From positions 34,709 through 98,708 of the forward strand of contig JAIOPQ010000011.1 in assembly GCA_021413825.1 (NCBI GenBank): a stretch of DNA of 64,000 nucleotides. Reading direction: 5' to 3'. Of this stretch, positions 35,933 to 45,222 are shown piece by piece. Made by a program: the position numbers and the translations under genes. Under the pieces are notes generated by a model, which saw only the letters and a list, made by a program, of their open reading frames with translations, ran no database searches and was not told where the DNA came from. Each line of letters starts with the position of its first letter. The first letter of the stretch is position 1. Origin of the DNA: Spirochaetia bacterium. GTDB taxonomy: Bacteria; Spirochaetota; Leptospiria; Leptospirales; Leptonemataceae.

Positions 35933-37209
35933 TAAATGCGGACCTGGCCTTCGCCTTCCATAATATACGTAGTCGTAGTCAAATGTTGAACGCCCATGGG
36001 GCCACGTACGTGCAAACGACCCGTAGAAATCCCAACCTCTGCGCCCATTCCCATTTGGCCGCCATCGTGAAACCGCGTAGAGCAGTTCACAAACACCGCA
36101 GCAGAATCAACGGAAGCGACAAAGCGATTTATAGCCTCCTCATCGCGTGATAGAATCGCCTCTGAGTGCGCGCTGCCATATCTGTAAATAAATTCAACCG
36201 CTTCTTCAAGTGATCCTACAATCTTAACAGCCAGACGATTGTCCAGGTACTCGAGCGCATATTCCTGGTCGGGATTTTCAATTCTTTCCATTTCAGGGAA
36301 GAGGGCGACGGACTCGTCGTCTCCGCGCAGTATTGCTCCTTCCTGGGATAGCCCCATCAGAAGTTTCTTTGCAAACGGATACTCGCGGTGAATTATTAAA
36401 TTCTCTATAGCATTACACACTGAGGGTCGTTGTAATTTTGCATTGGCCGCAATTCGCAGCACCAGGTCGTTATCTGCATTCCGGTCTACATAGAGATTGC
36501 AAACCCCACGATCATGCTTAACAACTGGAATGCGCGAATGCTCGGTCACAAATTGAATCAACGCATCTCCGCCGCGCGGAACTACAAGATCAATCAGATC
36601 GGCCTGTTGTAGAAATGCCTGCATCAAACTACGGTCTGTATCTTCAACCATCTGCACCGAATCTGCAGGCAGCCCGGCTTGAGACAGAGCATCGCGGAAT
36701 ATACCATGCAATGCAAGGTTGGTTTGGATTGCTTCTTTGCCGCCGCGCAAAATGGCTGCGTTGCCACTCTTAACACAGAGCGCGCCAATATCTACAGTAA
36801 CGTTTGGCCTCGATTCAAAGATGGTGAACACAACTCCAAGCGGAACGCGCTTTTGAATCATTCTAATTCCGCTGGCAAGAGTTCTACCCTGAACGACTTC
36901 ACCAACTGGATCCGGAAATGAGGCGATTTCACGCACAGCTGAAGCCATGTCGTGCATGCGCTTTGCATCAAGCTTCAGGCGATCGATCAACGAGTCTTTC
37001 AAGCCACCGCTGCGCGCTGCTTCCAGGTCCTGAGCATTGGCGGCCAGTATACGTTCAATGACAGCAGAATCGGTCAAACGATTTGCAAGGGCGAGTAAAA
37101 CCGCGTTACGAGCAACCGACGGCGAAGACCGTAGACTTCTAAACGCCAATCTGGCTTTAGAAGCGGTCGAGCGCGCCGTTGCTACAAAGGATTCATTGAT
37201 TTCAGCCAC
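35932..37209 (-). CDS. proA: Gamma-glutamyl phosphate reductase
   Basis: NADPH-dependent reductase of the aldehyde dehydrogenase superfamily, second step of proline synthesis, 425 residues. Diagnostic segments: RVPLGVVFTIFESRPNVTVDIGALCVKSGNAAILRGGKEA, VPRGGDALIQFV, VVKHDRGVCNLYVD, and the catalytic cysteine in QRPSVCNAIENL. The C-terminus carries NCSTRFHDGGQMGMGAEVGIST. ProB is not in this window. It lies one base upstream of a methyltransferase gene and is divergent from the broken methyltransferase at 37302. Confidence 0.95.
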   Translation of the reverse strand: MAEINESFVATARSTASKARLAFRSLRSSPSVARNAVLLALANRLTDSAVIERILAANAQDLEAARSGGLKDSLIDRLKLDAKRMHDMASAVREIASFPDPVGEVVQGRTLASGIRMIQKRVPLGVVFTIFESRPNVTVDIGALCVKSGNAAILRGGKEAIQTNLALHGIFRDALSQAGLPADSVQMVEDTDRSLMQAFLQQADLIDLVVPRGGDALIQFVTEHSRIPVVKHDRGVCNLYVDRNADNDLVLRIAANAKLQRPSVCNAIENLIIHREYPFAKKLLMGLSQEGAILRGDDESVALFPEMERIENPDQEYALEYLDNRLAVKIVGSLEEAVEFIYRYGSAHSEAILSRDEEAINRFVASVDSAAVFVNCSTRFHDGGQMGMGAEVGISTGRLHVRGPMGVQHLTTTTYIMEGEGQVRI

Positions 37210-37301
37210 ACTGTCGGACTAACGGCAGGCACCCATAGTGCAAATAAAATTCAGCCTTGAAAACCCAGAACCTTTTGTAAAACCTGCTGTCCAATACCAA
37301 C

Positions 37302-38389
37302 ATGAAAATCAAAACATACGGCCTTTTACTATTTATCCTGGCAAGCACCGGACTCTTTTCTGATGAAAAGGCAGACCAGGACCTGGATGTTCCATATGAA
37401 CCGTCCCATCCCAAAGTAGTCGAAGCAATGCTCAATGCAGGCCAGGTAACGGCCAAAGATGTACTCTATGACCTGGGTTGCGGAGACGGAAGAATCGTAA
37501 TTGCCGCAGCAAAGAAAGGGGCAACTGCAATTGGTGCTGACGTGGATGAAGAGCGACTGATCGAAGCACGAGAGCTAGCAAAAGCGGCTGGTGTTGAAGG
37601 TCGCACAAAGTTCCTCAGGGAAGATATTTTCAAAACGGACATTAGTCCTGCCACAATCGTAACTATGTATTTGCTGGATGAAGTTAATTTGCAAATGCGT
37701 TCGTAACGCATGCATTCAACATGAACGATTGGAAACCAGACCGCACAGTAAATCACGACCGCGCCAGAGATAAGCAAATCATGTATTGGGTGATTCCTGC
37801 CGGGATTGGGGGAACCTGGACCTGGCAAACCAAACAGGGGCCAGCGTCCATGGATGTGCATCAAAAATTCCAGGTCGTTACAGGGACCATCCATGACGGA
37901 AAGAGCACGGGTGCAATTGATTCAAAAGTAGACGGAACAAATATTCAGATTCAAACCGTTCTGCGCGATGGGAAAGTAGACGCCAAAACAACTTTCACCG
38001 GGCTAATCAACGCAGATTCAATTAAGGGTACAATGGAAATCCTTGAAGGACCGCAGGCCGGGAAGTACCCCTGGGATGCAAAACGTCAGGTAGAAGATAT
38101 TAGCGGGAAATGGTCCATTGGCCTTACCGGGAACAAAGCGCTCAGCGGCGTATTGAACCTGAAGCGCGAGGATAAGGGCTACTCTGCAGAATTTACATCG
38201 GACAAAGTCTATGCAATCAATGATTTGTATGTATGGGGATCGAGCGTATATTTCCGGGTTCCAATTTTTGGAGGAGAAAATCCTGCCATCTACTCCGGAA
38301 CGCTGAAAGGTGACGGCGGCTCAGGCAATCTGTTAAATGACCAGGGTTCGTTTGGCACACAATGGACCGCTAAGAAGGTAAGGCAATGA
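37302..38389 (+). pseudogene. Exported SAM-dependent methyltransferase, broken by a small deletion and frame change
   Basis: An exported-looking class I methyltransferase split into two frames. The first part (37302-37706) has a signal peptide and DLGCGDGRIVIAAAKKGATAIGADVD, and stops just after DEVNLQMR. The second frame opens at 37688 and carries FVTHAFNMNDWKPDRT, the expected continuation of this family. It then reaches WVIPAGIGGTW and a beta-rich C-terminal domain ending at 38389. The conserved bridge of about 13 residues between the parts (usually ending LKPGTR) is absent. Most callers will start the second piece at ATG 37721. The second piece overlaps the SUMF1-like gene by four bases, so operon coupling is intact. 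Confidence 0.85.
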
Positions 38390-39216
38390 ATCGTATTTTC
38401 TTAACGTTATCTGCTCTTGTTTTACTGTGCGGGATTTCTGCCGGAAGTATGGCGCAGACGCAAAAGCAATGGACTCCAAAACTCGGACGGGCACCTGTTG
38501 CGGGAGATGAATACACCAATCCTAAGGATGGAAGTAAACTGGTCTATATTCCCGGTGGGGAATTCACAATGGGAAATGATTCTGGTGACGACGATGAGAA
38601 GGCAGCGCATAAACAGAAAGTCCAGGGCTTCTGGATGTCCAAATACGAAGTCACAAACGATCAATACAGTAAGTTCATGCTTGCGGCAGACTATCCAGAC
38701 CCGGCTTTCATGGACGATCCTGAACTAAACAAGCCAAAACAGCCTGTCATTGGTGTGAAATTTGGGCATGCGCAGGCATACTGCAGCTGGGCCGGTCTTC
38801 GCATGCCTTCTGAAGCTGAATGGGAATATGCAGCTAGCGGGGGCAAACAATTTGCCTATCCCACCGCAGATGGAAAAATCACCCATGACCTGGCTAACTA
38901 TCTGGGAAAGGGTGGAAGAGATATCTGGGAAGATACAACAGCGCCCGTAGGGAGTTTTCCTGCAAATCCGTTTGGAGTGTATGACCTGGCCGGAAATGCC
39001 TGGGAATGGACTTCAAGTCTCTATAGAAGCTATCCGTATGTGCCCTCTGATGGACGCGAAAATATTAGTACGCGCGGGCATCGGGTGATGCGCGGCGGAT
39101 CGTACCATTTTGGAGACCGCACCATTCGCACATCGCACAGACATCACTTCGCAATGCATCTGCGTCTGGATTTTGTTGGAATCAGGCTGGCTGCATCCAC
39201 CGCTGATCTGAAGTAG
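38386..39216 (+). CDS. SUMF1/formylglycine-generating-enzyme-like exported protein
   Basis: A 276-residue exported protein with signal peptide (LSALVLLCGISAGSMAQ) and a FGE-sulfatase/SUMF1 domain. Evidence: LVYIPGGEFTMGNDSGDDDEK, FWMSKYEVTNDQYSKFM, AYCSWAGLRMPSEAEWEYAA, FGVYDLAGNAWEWTSS, and VMRGGSYHFGDRTIRTSHRH. The copper-binding cysteine pair of true formylglycine-generating enzymes is not evident, so this is probably a C-type-lectin-fold member with another role. ATGA overlap with the broken methyltransferase suggests a shared operon. Confidence 0.85.
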   Translation: MNRIFLTLSALVLLCGISAGSMAQTQKQWTPKLGRAPVAGDEYTNPKDGSKLVYIPGGEFTMGNDSGDDDEKAAHKQKVQGFWMSKYEVTNDQYSKFMLAADYPDPAFMDDPELNKPKQPVIGVKFGHAQAYCSWAGLRMPSEAEWEYAASGGKQFAYPTADGKITHDLANYLGKGGRDIWEDTTAPVGSFPANPFGVYDLAGNAWEWTSSLYRSYPYVPSDGRENISTRGHRVMRGGSYHFGDRTIRTSHRHHFAMHLRLDFVGIRLAASTADLK

Positions 39217-39225
39217 ACGGACGTT

Positions 39226-40443
39226 TTGCGCATTGCGCTGATATTCGCATGCGCGGCCGCCTTTTCACTGGGCGCCTGCAAAGAAAAACATCACTTCTCT
39301 TACGTAGAGGAAGTCACAACCGAAACGATTCTCCAGGGAAACAGAAAGGGTTACGGACCTCAGAATCTGAAAGACGGAGGCACGGAAGCCTGGTGCGAAG
39401 GAAGGTCTGACAACGGAGTTGGTGAGAAAATCACACTGAAACTCAGCGAGCCGGTTCAGGTAAATTCCCTGGAGATTGCCAACGGAATTCAAGAGGAAAA
39501 GTATTTCTCCCGAAATAATCGAGTAAAAGAGCTCAGCGTAAAGGGATATCGAAACGACAAAGAACTTTTCAGCGATCTTTTAACGTTAGCCGACAAACCG
39601 GATTTGATACTCGTTCCAATTTTTCATTTTCCGTATTCACCGAAAGTGGATCGAGTGATACTGGAAATCGTTTCAATCTATCCGGGCACAATCGGCAATG
39701 ATACGTGTTTAACAGAACTTACCTGGTCCGAACAGCTTACACCCCAATTGAGTAGCCCGCAAGAAAAGGGATCGTGTCGTTGGGACGCTGATCCGACGCG
39801 ATGCGAAGATGATATTTCATATACGGACTGCCTTGCCAGAGGCGGAGGTCTCGAATCTCGCTCTTGCACGTCACGTTCACATGTTTCACTCGCTATACCG
39901 TGCATGACGCATGGAGAATTGCGTTACGTGGATCATACGTCCAAATGCAAGGGTAGCATACCCGGAGGTTCATGCGTGCGCGATAACTACGCGCTAGGAC
40001 CTGCTGGTTTTACTCTAACTGAACCGGCAATTTGCTTTGAAGACCAATTCCCATGCCGCCGCTGGGGCGATAAGACTCACTTCGGCGAGTCGTTTCGGAA
40101 CAAAACCTGCGGCGCGCGTGGCTACAAGATCGCATGCACGCAGTACCCGATTGGACGATTCTTTGTTCAAACCGCAAAGGACTGCGCGGCGCTGAGCAAC
40201 AGATTTGCTCCCGGATCCCTGACCACGTTCTTTGATTACTGTTTAAATAGGCCCGTCACGGCGGACCTGGCAGTGGAAGGAGTTGGTGAAGTAGCAGCCC
40301 GGGCAGATTGCTCGGCGCGCGGTTATCCATATACCTGCAGGTTGGAACCAGTTCATGATAAGGATGGGTTGATCACTACAATCCGGACCCGCGATGCCGC
40401 ACAATGCGCTTCCTTGCGCGCGCAGTGGGGCATGATGCAATGA
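39226..40443 (+). CDS. Lipoprotein with NADase-type glycan-binding-like (discoidin) domain and Cys-rich C-terminus
   Basis: A 405-residue lipoprotein: signal ending in LGAC (C18), starting at TTG 39226. Residues 30-170 form a jelly-roll-like domain (LKDGGTEAWCEGRSDNGVGEKITL, VNSLEIANGIQEE, VKELSVKGY). This resembles the NADase-type glycan-binding/discoidin domain common in leptospiral lipoproteins. The remaining 230 residues contain about 20 cysteines in spaced pairs (SCRWD, RCEDD, DCLARGG, SCTSRS, CSARGYPYTC), with repeated CxARGY motifs. The second part is not a family I recognise. Surface binding is plausible but inferred. Confidence 0.72.
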   Translation: MRIALIFACAAAFSLGACKEKHHFSYVEEVTTETILQGNRKGYGPQNLKDGGTEAWCEGRSDNGVGEKITLKLSEPVQVNSLEIANGIQEEKYFSRNNRVKELSVKGYRNDKELFSDLLTLADKPDLILVPIFHFPYSPKVDRVILEIVSIYPGTIGNDTCLTELTWSEQLTPQLSSPQEKGSCRWDADPTRCEDDISYTDCLARGGGLESRSCTSRSHVSLAIPCMTHGELRYVDHTSKCKGSIPGGSCVRDNYALGPAGFTLTEPAICFEDQFPCRRWGDKTHFGESFRNKTCGARGYKIACTQYPIGRFFVQTAKDCAALSNRFAPGSLTTFFDYCLNRPVTADLAVEGVGEVAARADCSARGYPYTCRLEPVHDKDGLITTIRTRDAAQCASLRAQWGMMQ

Positions 40444-40513
40444 TGTTGCCAGTGTTTATGGTCGCTTGCTGCGTTCGGAATTCCCCCGCCAGGAATTCAC
40501 CTGACTAATCGTT

Positions 40514-41302
40514 ATGCGTAATCGTTACGTCACATTGGTCTTGTTCGTAGTATGCGGCCACATTTCCTGCCAACCCAAACCACCAGAGCGCTTAACGGTC
40601 TTCGTGTCGGAGGGTTTGCATATTCGCGCAAGACCGGATAGCGCAAGTCCATCCCTGGCACTACTTCCCGCCGGGCACACGGTGTCTATTGTCAAACAGA
40701 CCGATGATCCGGCAGTATCAGTCGCCGGAATTTCTGGGCATTGGAGACGCATAACGTTCGATGGAATTGAAGGCTGGGTTTTCGATGGTTTTCTGTCTTC
40801 ACTGCCCGCGCCCCCAAAATCCGGTTGCAACGGGCTTGAGCAATACGCCGCGCATCTTGGAACTATAGGCAATTCGCGTACGTTCGTGAGTAAGTGGGAT
40901 AAGGTAAACGGACACGTTGAAATGCCGAACCTTCGTACCAGTGAAATCTGGTTGCGCAGGGACGGGACAGAACTGGCGGTTCGCAAGGAACAGCAAGTCG
41001 CTGGTGGTTTCGTCCTGGCTAACGCACGGTTCTGGGAAGGGCATTCAAGCATCATCTACGCAAAGGGATACATTCTCACCGACTTGTTTCTTTTGGCGCG
41101 CTACTGTCTCCCTTCGCCGCACGCAAAGTTTCGCAATGCAATTTCATTCGACCGCATGAAGAGCATCGAGCGGCTTCCTGACCTCGATGTGCGCACTATT
41201 TGCGTCGGTGCTCAGGTACCCGGTGGCCTCTCCATCATCCTGGGGATCGACAAAAATTTGGGACCTTATGCAGAACAATTTCATTATTACAACTGCTACT
41301 AA
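40514..41302 (+). CDS. SH3-domain lipoprotein of unknown function
   Basis: A 262-residue protein with a signal and lipobox ending GHISC (C19). Residues 27-95 form a bacterial SH3 domain (LTVFVSEGLHIRARPDSASPSLALL and GHWRRITFDGIEGWVFDGFL), the type that binds peptidoglycan or peptides. The remaining 165 residues have no recognised domain. It follows the glycan-binding-like lipoprotein by 70 bases and is convergent with the acylase gene. Confidence 0.75.
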   Translation: MRNRYVTLVLFVVCGHISCQPKPPERLTVFVSEGLHIRARPDSASPSLALLPAGHTVSIVKQTDDPAVSVAGISGHWRRITFDGIEGWVFDGFLSSLPAPPKSGCNGLEQYAAHLGTIGNSRTFVSKWDKVNGHVEMPNLRTSEIWLRRDGTELAVRKEQQVAGGFVLANARFWEGHSSIIYAKGYILTDLFLLARYCLPSPHAKFRNAISFDRMKSIERLPDLDVRTICVGAQVPGGLSIILGIDKNLGPYAEQFHYYNCY

Positions 41303-41324
41303 ATTGAAACACTGCATCCCGCAT

Positions 41325-43502
41325 TCAAGCTTCCGTTTCTGGATTCGCGTTTACTTTCTTGAGTTCGCCTTTCTGCCAGCGTTCCACGTCACTTGCATAG
41401 AGTCGTGAGAATGGATTGTCAGAGGGACCGCCAATGATCGAAGTATATAGTCCTTCTTCTGCAAAGTTGCAAACCATTCTGTAGCTGGGCGCAAACGATG
41501 TGTCGCGTCCACCGCTTCTGTAAATCTGACCTTGATGCGGCGTAGCACGACCTCCAGGAAGAACAATAGGACCACGATCAATCCCAAGGAATCTTGGAAA
41601 TTTTCCACCAAGCAGAATATTCTTTAAGAGCAATTTCTGTCCTGAGCCGTACTGTTTTGGTTCTTGCGCGAGAGCTTTTGCAATTGCAGCTGAGTAAATA
41701 TCTTCGCGCTTGCGCTCGCCGAACCATCTGGACTTACGCGAGAGCAAGATCTTATCTACATAAGAATAGAAATCGATCAATATTCCAGTCTCTTTGCGGA
41801 TGTGATCCAGGACCTGGCGGCCCATAATTGGCCCCAGGACTTCGTCGAGGAGCGCATCATAGAATCTCTCAAACATGTATGCGCCTTCTGAATCAGGCGT
41901 GTACTGTTTATTCCAGTTCCTCAGAATTTGCGCGCGCTCGTTTCCGTCCGGCAGAAGAGGTGAAACGATCTCCATGAACTTCTCTGCCTGAAGCGAATAG
42001 CAATCCATCTGAATTTTAGCCATGTCCTCAACGGTCAGGTCGTTTCTCTTTAGAAGTTTTTCGATTCTATCAGCACGATACGAACCCATAGACATATTAA
42101 TCGGAGCAACCGTTCCCAGAGCGTTTAGATCATTGTTAGCCGTAACAATGTAGCCTTCCTTTGGATTGTACTGACGCGGAAGTTCTTTGTGACTTACAAA
42201 GCCCTTCCAGTCGTAACTTGAATCCCAGCCTGGCATGGGTGCAAGTCCCGTCCAATCCTTGTGCCTGCGCGGCATTAAACCAGACATCTGGTAACCAATA
42301 TTTCCACTCTTGTCAGCTAACAGCCAGTTAAACGACATCTCAAGCTGCCCCATTGTATCCATTCCATCTTTAACATTCTTAGCATGGAACATCGACATAA
42401 TTGCACGCAGCGATGCGGGGCCCGTTGCGGCCCCGGAAGCCCAGCGAGTAGCAAGGTAGATTCCTTCTTCACCGGGATTTCCATCGAGCACTCCATGCTC
42501 GTTTTCATAAAAGACCTCTAGATGATCCGGTTTCTTCTTTCGCTTAATGATTTCGCGGCGCTCTTTGAAACGAACCCACTGGACGCGCAGAAACTGGCTG
42601 CGCTTGTAACTTCCCTGACGGCATTCCTCAGCCCAGGAATCGACGGCATCCATGAACGTATAGGTTGCACCCCAGGCCACATCAGGATTTCTACCGATCA
42701 AAATCCCGGGAACGCCAGGCATTGCAGCACCCATTACACTTCTATCTGCAAACGATAAAACCATTTCCTGCCAGACGTTTGGCAGGCGATTGACTTCAAG
42801 ATGCGGATCGCTCGATAGAATCGGCTTCCCGGAAGTGGTCCGCGCACCGGATACTACCCAGTTATTCGATGCCAGGACTTTTGGGATCATGCGGTTCCAT
42901 TGAAGCGATGCTGGGACAATGCGTTCCCCAAGACGAATCTGGCGAATCATCTTCTCATCCATTTTATCAAGAGAAGTTGAAGAGAATAGTTCTTCCAGGA
43001 GCTTGCGATCCACGCCGGCTTGCACAAACTGTACAAGGAGTCGTTCAATCTCCGCCTGTGACTGCTGTAGACCTATGTAGCCTATCATTCTCGAAATAGT
43101 AATGCAATCCTCGATCTTCCATCTTTCAAATTTAACGCGAACAAGATAACGAAACTCAAAGGGCATCTTCTTGGAAAAATAGTGATTGATCCCCTCTACG
43201 AATGATTCTGCAAGCTTTGTAGTATCAGGATCGAGCGATCCTACCATTTGCGCGCTATCTCCGGACCAGTTCATCCGACGGAAGAATTTATCAATCTCAA
43301 GCATCTCATCCGATGATTCGAGCAACTCTGATCCGCGCCCTCGCGCAAGAATTCTCATCAGAAGAATCTGGCGACCCCTATCCATAGCCTGCGCATAGCC
43401 CTGCCCAAAGTACATTCCCGACTCAGTATCCGCCGTCACATGCGGAATGCCGTTAGTATCTCGTTGAATTCTTACTTTGCCGTTGTGCGTGAGCTCGATC
43501 AT
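41325..43502 (-). CDS. Penicillin-acylase-family (Ntn) hydrolase without signal peptide
   Basis: N-terminal nucleophile hydrolase of the penicillin acylase (S45) family, 725 residues. N-terminal features are VRIQRDTNGIPHVTADTE, YFGQGYAQAMDRGRQ and LMRILARGRGSELL. The predicted self-cleavage site precedes S212 in LASNNWVVSGART, whose Ser would become the beta-chain nucleophile. Later segments are SSDPHLEVNRLPNVWQEM, GVPGILIGRNPDVAWG and IGYQMSGLMPRR. I use the ATG at 43502; nothing signal-like precedes MIELTHNGKV, so it may stay in the cytoplasm, unlike typical periplasmic penicillin acylases. Substrate may be an acyl-homoserine lactone or another amide; unknown. Confidence 0.85.
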   Translation of the reverse strand: MIELTHNGKVRIQRDTNGIPHVTADTESGMYFGQGYAQAMDRGRQILLMRILARGRGSELLESSDEMLEIDKFFRRMNWSGDSAQMVGSLDPDTTKLAESFVEGINHYFSKKMPFEFRYLVRVKFERWKIEDCITISRMIGYIGLQQSQAEIERLLVQFVQAGVDRKLLEELFSSTSLDKMDEKMIRQIRLGERIVPASLQWNRMIPKVLASNNWVVSGARTTSGKPILSSDPHLEVNRLPNVWQEMVLSFADRSVMGAAMPGVPGILIGRNPDVAWGATYTFMDAVDSWAEECRQGSYKRSQFLRVQWVRFKERREIIKRKKKPDHLEVFYENEHGVLDGNPGEEGIYLATRWASGAATGPASLRAIMSMFHAKNVKDGMDTMGQLEMSFNWLLADKSGNIGYQMSGLMPRRHKDWTGLAPMPGWDSSYDWKGFVSHKELPRQYNPKEGYIVTANNDLNALGTVAPINMSMGSYRADRIEKLLKRNDLTVEDMAKIQMDCYSLQAEKFMEIVSPLLPDGNERAQILRNWNKQYTPDSEGAYMFERFYDALLDEVLGPIMGRQVLDHIRKETGILIDFYSYVDKILLSRKSRWFGERKREDIYSAAIAKALAQEPKQYGSGQKLLLKNILLGGKFPRFLGIDRGPIVLPGGRATPHQGQIYRSGGRDTSFAPSYRMVCNFAEEGLYTSIIGGPSDNPFSRLYASDVERWQKGELKKVNANPETEA

Positions 43503-43608
43503 GTGTTCCCCCGACGTATTGCGTCCGAGATTACTGGATGCCCTCCCTGTACGCGACAAAATTTCTCTTTACAATTCCTTGATGGAGTGTCAGTAAGTGG
43601 TCCGGGCT

Positions 43609-43845
43609 ATGCGTTTCAGCAGCCAGAAAATCAAACAACTTCGTGATAAGCGAGGATGGACGCAGCGAGAGCTCGCAGAACGCATCGCAGGGACAGGTCA
43701 TTTTAGCGGATTCACACATCAGCGTGTGGAAAAACTAGAAAAAGCAGACAATGCCTCACACAGATTGCTCTGCGCTCTCTGTGAAGTATTCCGTGTAAAG
43801 GTCGGGGCATTTTTCGAAAAAGAGTTGGAGCGACATAATTCATGA
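43609..43845 (+). CDS. XRE-family HTH DNA-binding protein
   Basis: A 78-residue protein that is essentially one helix-turn-helix domain: SSQKIKQLRDKRGWTQRELAERI with recognition-helix region FTHQRVEKLEKADNASHRLL, then LCEVFRVKVGAFFEKE. A short GTG HFSG insertion lies between helices. It starts at ATG 43609; an alternative GTG is 12 bases upstream. Overlaps the next gene by four bases (ATGA), so the two are coupled and it may regulate that operon. Confidence 0.85.
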   Translation: MRFSSQKIKQLRDKRGWTQRELAERIAGTGHFSGFTHQRVEKLEKADNASHRLLCALCEVFRVKVGAFFEKELERHNS

Positions 43846-45218
43846 GTTCTATCAAACATATGCTCCGGATTGTGGAAGCAGGTCGCCGCCTAACGCTGGA
43901 GCTACCCTGGTGCAGGGATTTTCCGGGAGACTTCACAGAGAAAACAAAGATCGACCCGGAGCGCCTTCAATTTCGCCTAACGTTTTCAAATCAGACAGTT
44001 GCAGAAGGGTCAATCAGCAGCGCCAGGATTGAAGTGGACATGTCCGGAAAGAAGGCTGGCGTTTACACTCTGCAAATCATGGGCAATCATATCCAGGACA
44101 ATGGAGTTCGCGAATTCTGGAAGCAACTGCTGTTCATTCAACCATCGCTCAAACGGAACCCGGACGAGATTGATCAACTTGCACGAGCCTTTGCCCCTAT
44201 TTTCCTTTACAGTCGCAAAGAGGAATATTTCCCCGTCTCGCTAAAGGATTTGTTACAGAGTCCCACGCTCATGCAATCAAAAGCATCTGTTGCAGTCAAT
44301 ACCGTGGCAGGAGAGGAAGAAATTCCAATCCCACAACTGGACGAGTTTTTACGTTACAACGGTCATTGCGAATATCTATTGAACCAGTCCGTGTTTGATC
44401 TGGACGGAGTATTCAAAGAAATTCACGGCAATTTTCGCAAATCGGTGGTCTACTACTCGTATCTGGAGGATCAAAACTCCGATCGATTCTTCATCAACTA
44501 TCACACCTTCTATGCGTTTGATCCTAAGACTGGAATTGCAAAGCTGTTGAATGTTGGACCCCATGTGTTCGATCGTGAAAGCATGACCATGGTTTTCAAG
44601 GGCGATGGAAGCCCGGAGGCTATGGTGCTTTCAGGTCATCTTGAAAATCAACCGATCCTGTTTCTTGAAAAACTCAAAATGTGGAACACAGGTCGAGTTC
44701 GGCTGCGTTTTCCTGATCCCTCGAACGCTGCCGTGCGCAATCATCCAATTGTTCCGGTTGCAGAGGGATCGCATGCATTGTATCCGACTGCTGGATTATA
44801 TCACATCTCACTTTTGACTGAGCTGGCCGGACATATCTTTAGAAACATTCTGCCCTCGGAAAGCGACGACGATGATGCAGAGATGGATCAGCACCAGGCA
44901 TTGCTTCCCCCTTCCCTCCCTTCAGAGAAATTTACAAATTACGATTTGCGGCCGCTCAGACTAGATCTACTGACAAGCGATCCTTCCGTTCCTGCTGGAC
45001 CGTTATTTGACCCTGCTGTGTGTTGCTTAACGTTCAGTGGTTACTGGGTCGATGTTCCTGGCACTCAGAATGAACGCTTCCCTCCGTTCTCACGCAAAGA
45101 AAAAGACATCGAAGAATGGGTGGATAAAGCACACACCTGGGACTGGAACGATTTGCCGGCGAGTATTGTTGAACACAACAAAGCGCTCGGTGAGTATATC
45201 AGCAGGTACGTCCGTTAG
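43842..45218 (+). CDS. Vps62-like protein of unknown function
   Basis: A 458-residue protein without signal peptide. From about residue 108 it follows the Vps62 pattern: ARAFAPIFLYSRKEEYFPVSLKDLL, then YYSYLED, FFINYHTFYAFDPKTG, PHVFDRESMTMVFKG, and VPVAEGSHALYPTAGLYHISL. The N-terminal 100 residues are separate and beta-rich. Vps62-like proteins occur in bacteria and fungi with no firm biochemical role. An HTH gene is translationally coupled upstream. Confidence 0.7.
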   Translation: MSSIKHMLRIVEAGRRLTLELPWCRDFPGDFTEKTKIDPERLQFRLTFSNQTVAEGSISSARIEVDMSGKKAGVYTLQIMGNHIQDNGVREFWKQLLFIQPSLKRNPDEIDQLARAFAPIFLYSRKEEYFPVSLKDLLQSPTLMQSKASVAVNTVAGEEEIPIPQLDEFLRYNGHCEYLLNQSVFDLDGVFKEIHGNFRKSVVYYSYLEDQNSDRFFINYHTFYAFDPKTGIAKLLNVGPHVFDRESMTMVFKGDGSPEAMVLSGHLENQPILFLEKLKMWNTGRVRLRFPDPSNAAVRNHPIVPVAEGSHALYPTAGLYHISLLTELAGHIFRNILPSESDDDDAEMDQHQALLPPSLPSEKFTNYDLRPLRLDLLTSDPSVPAGPLFDPAVCCLTFSGYWVDVPGTQNERFPPFSRKEKDIEEWVDKAHTWDWNDLPASIVEHNKALGEYISRYVR

Positions 45219-45222
45219 CCTT

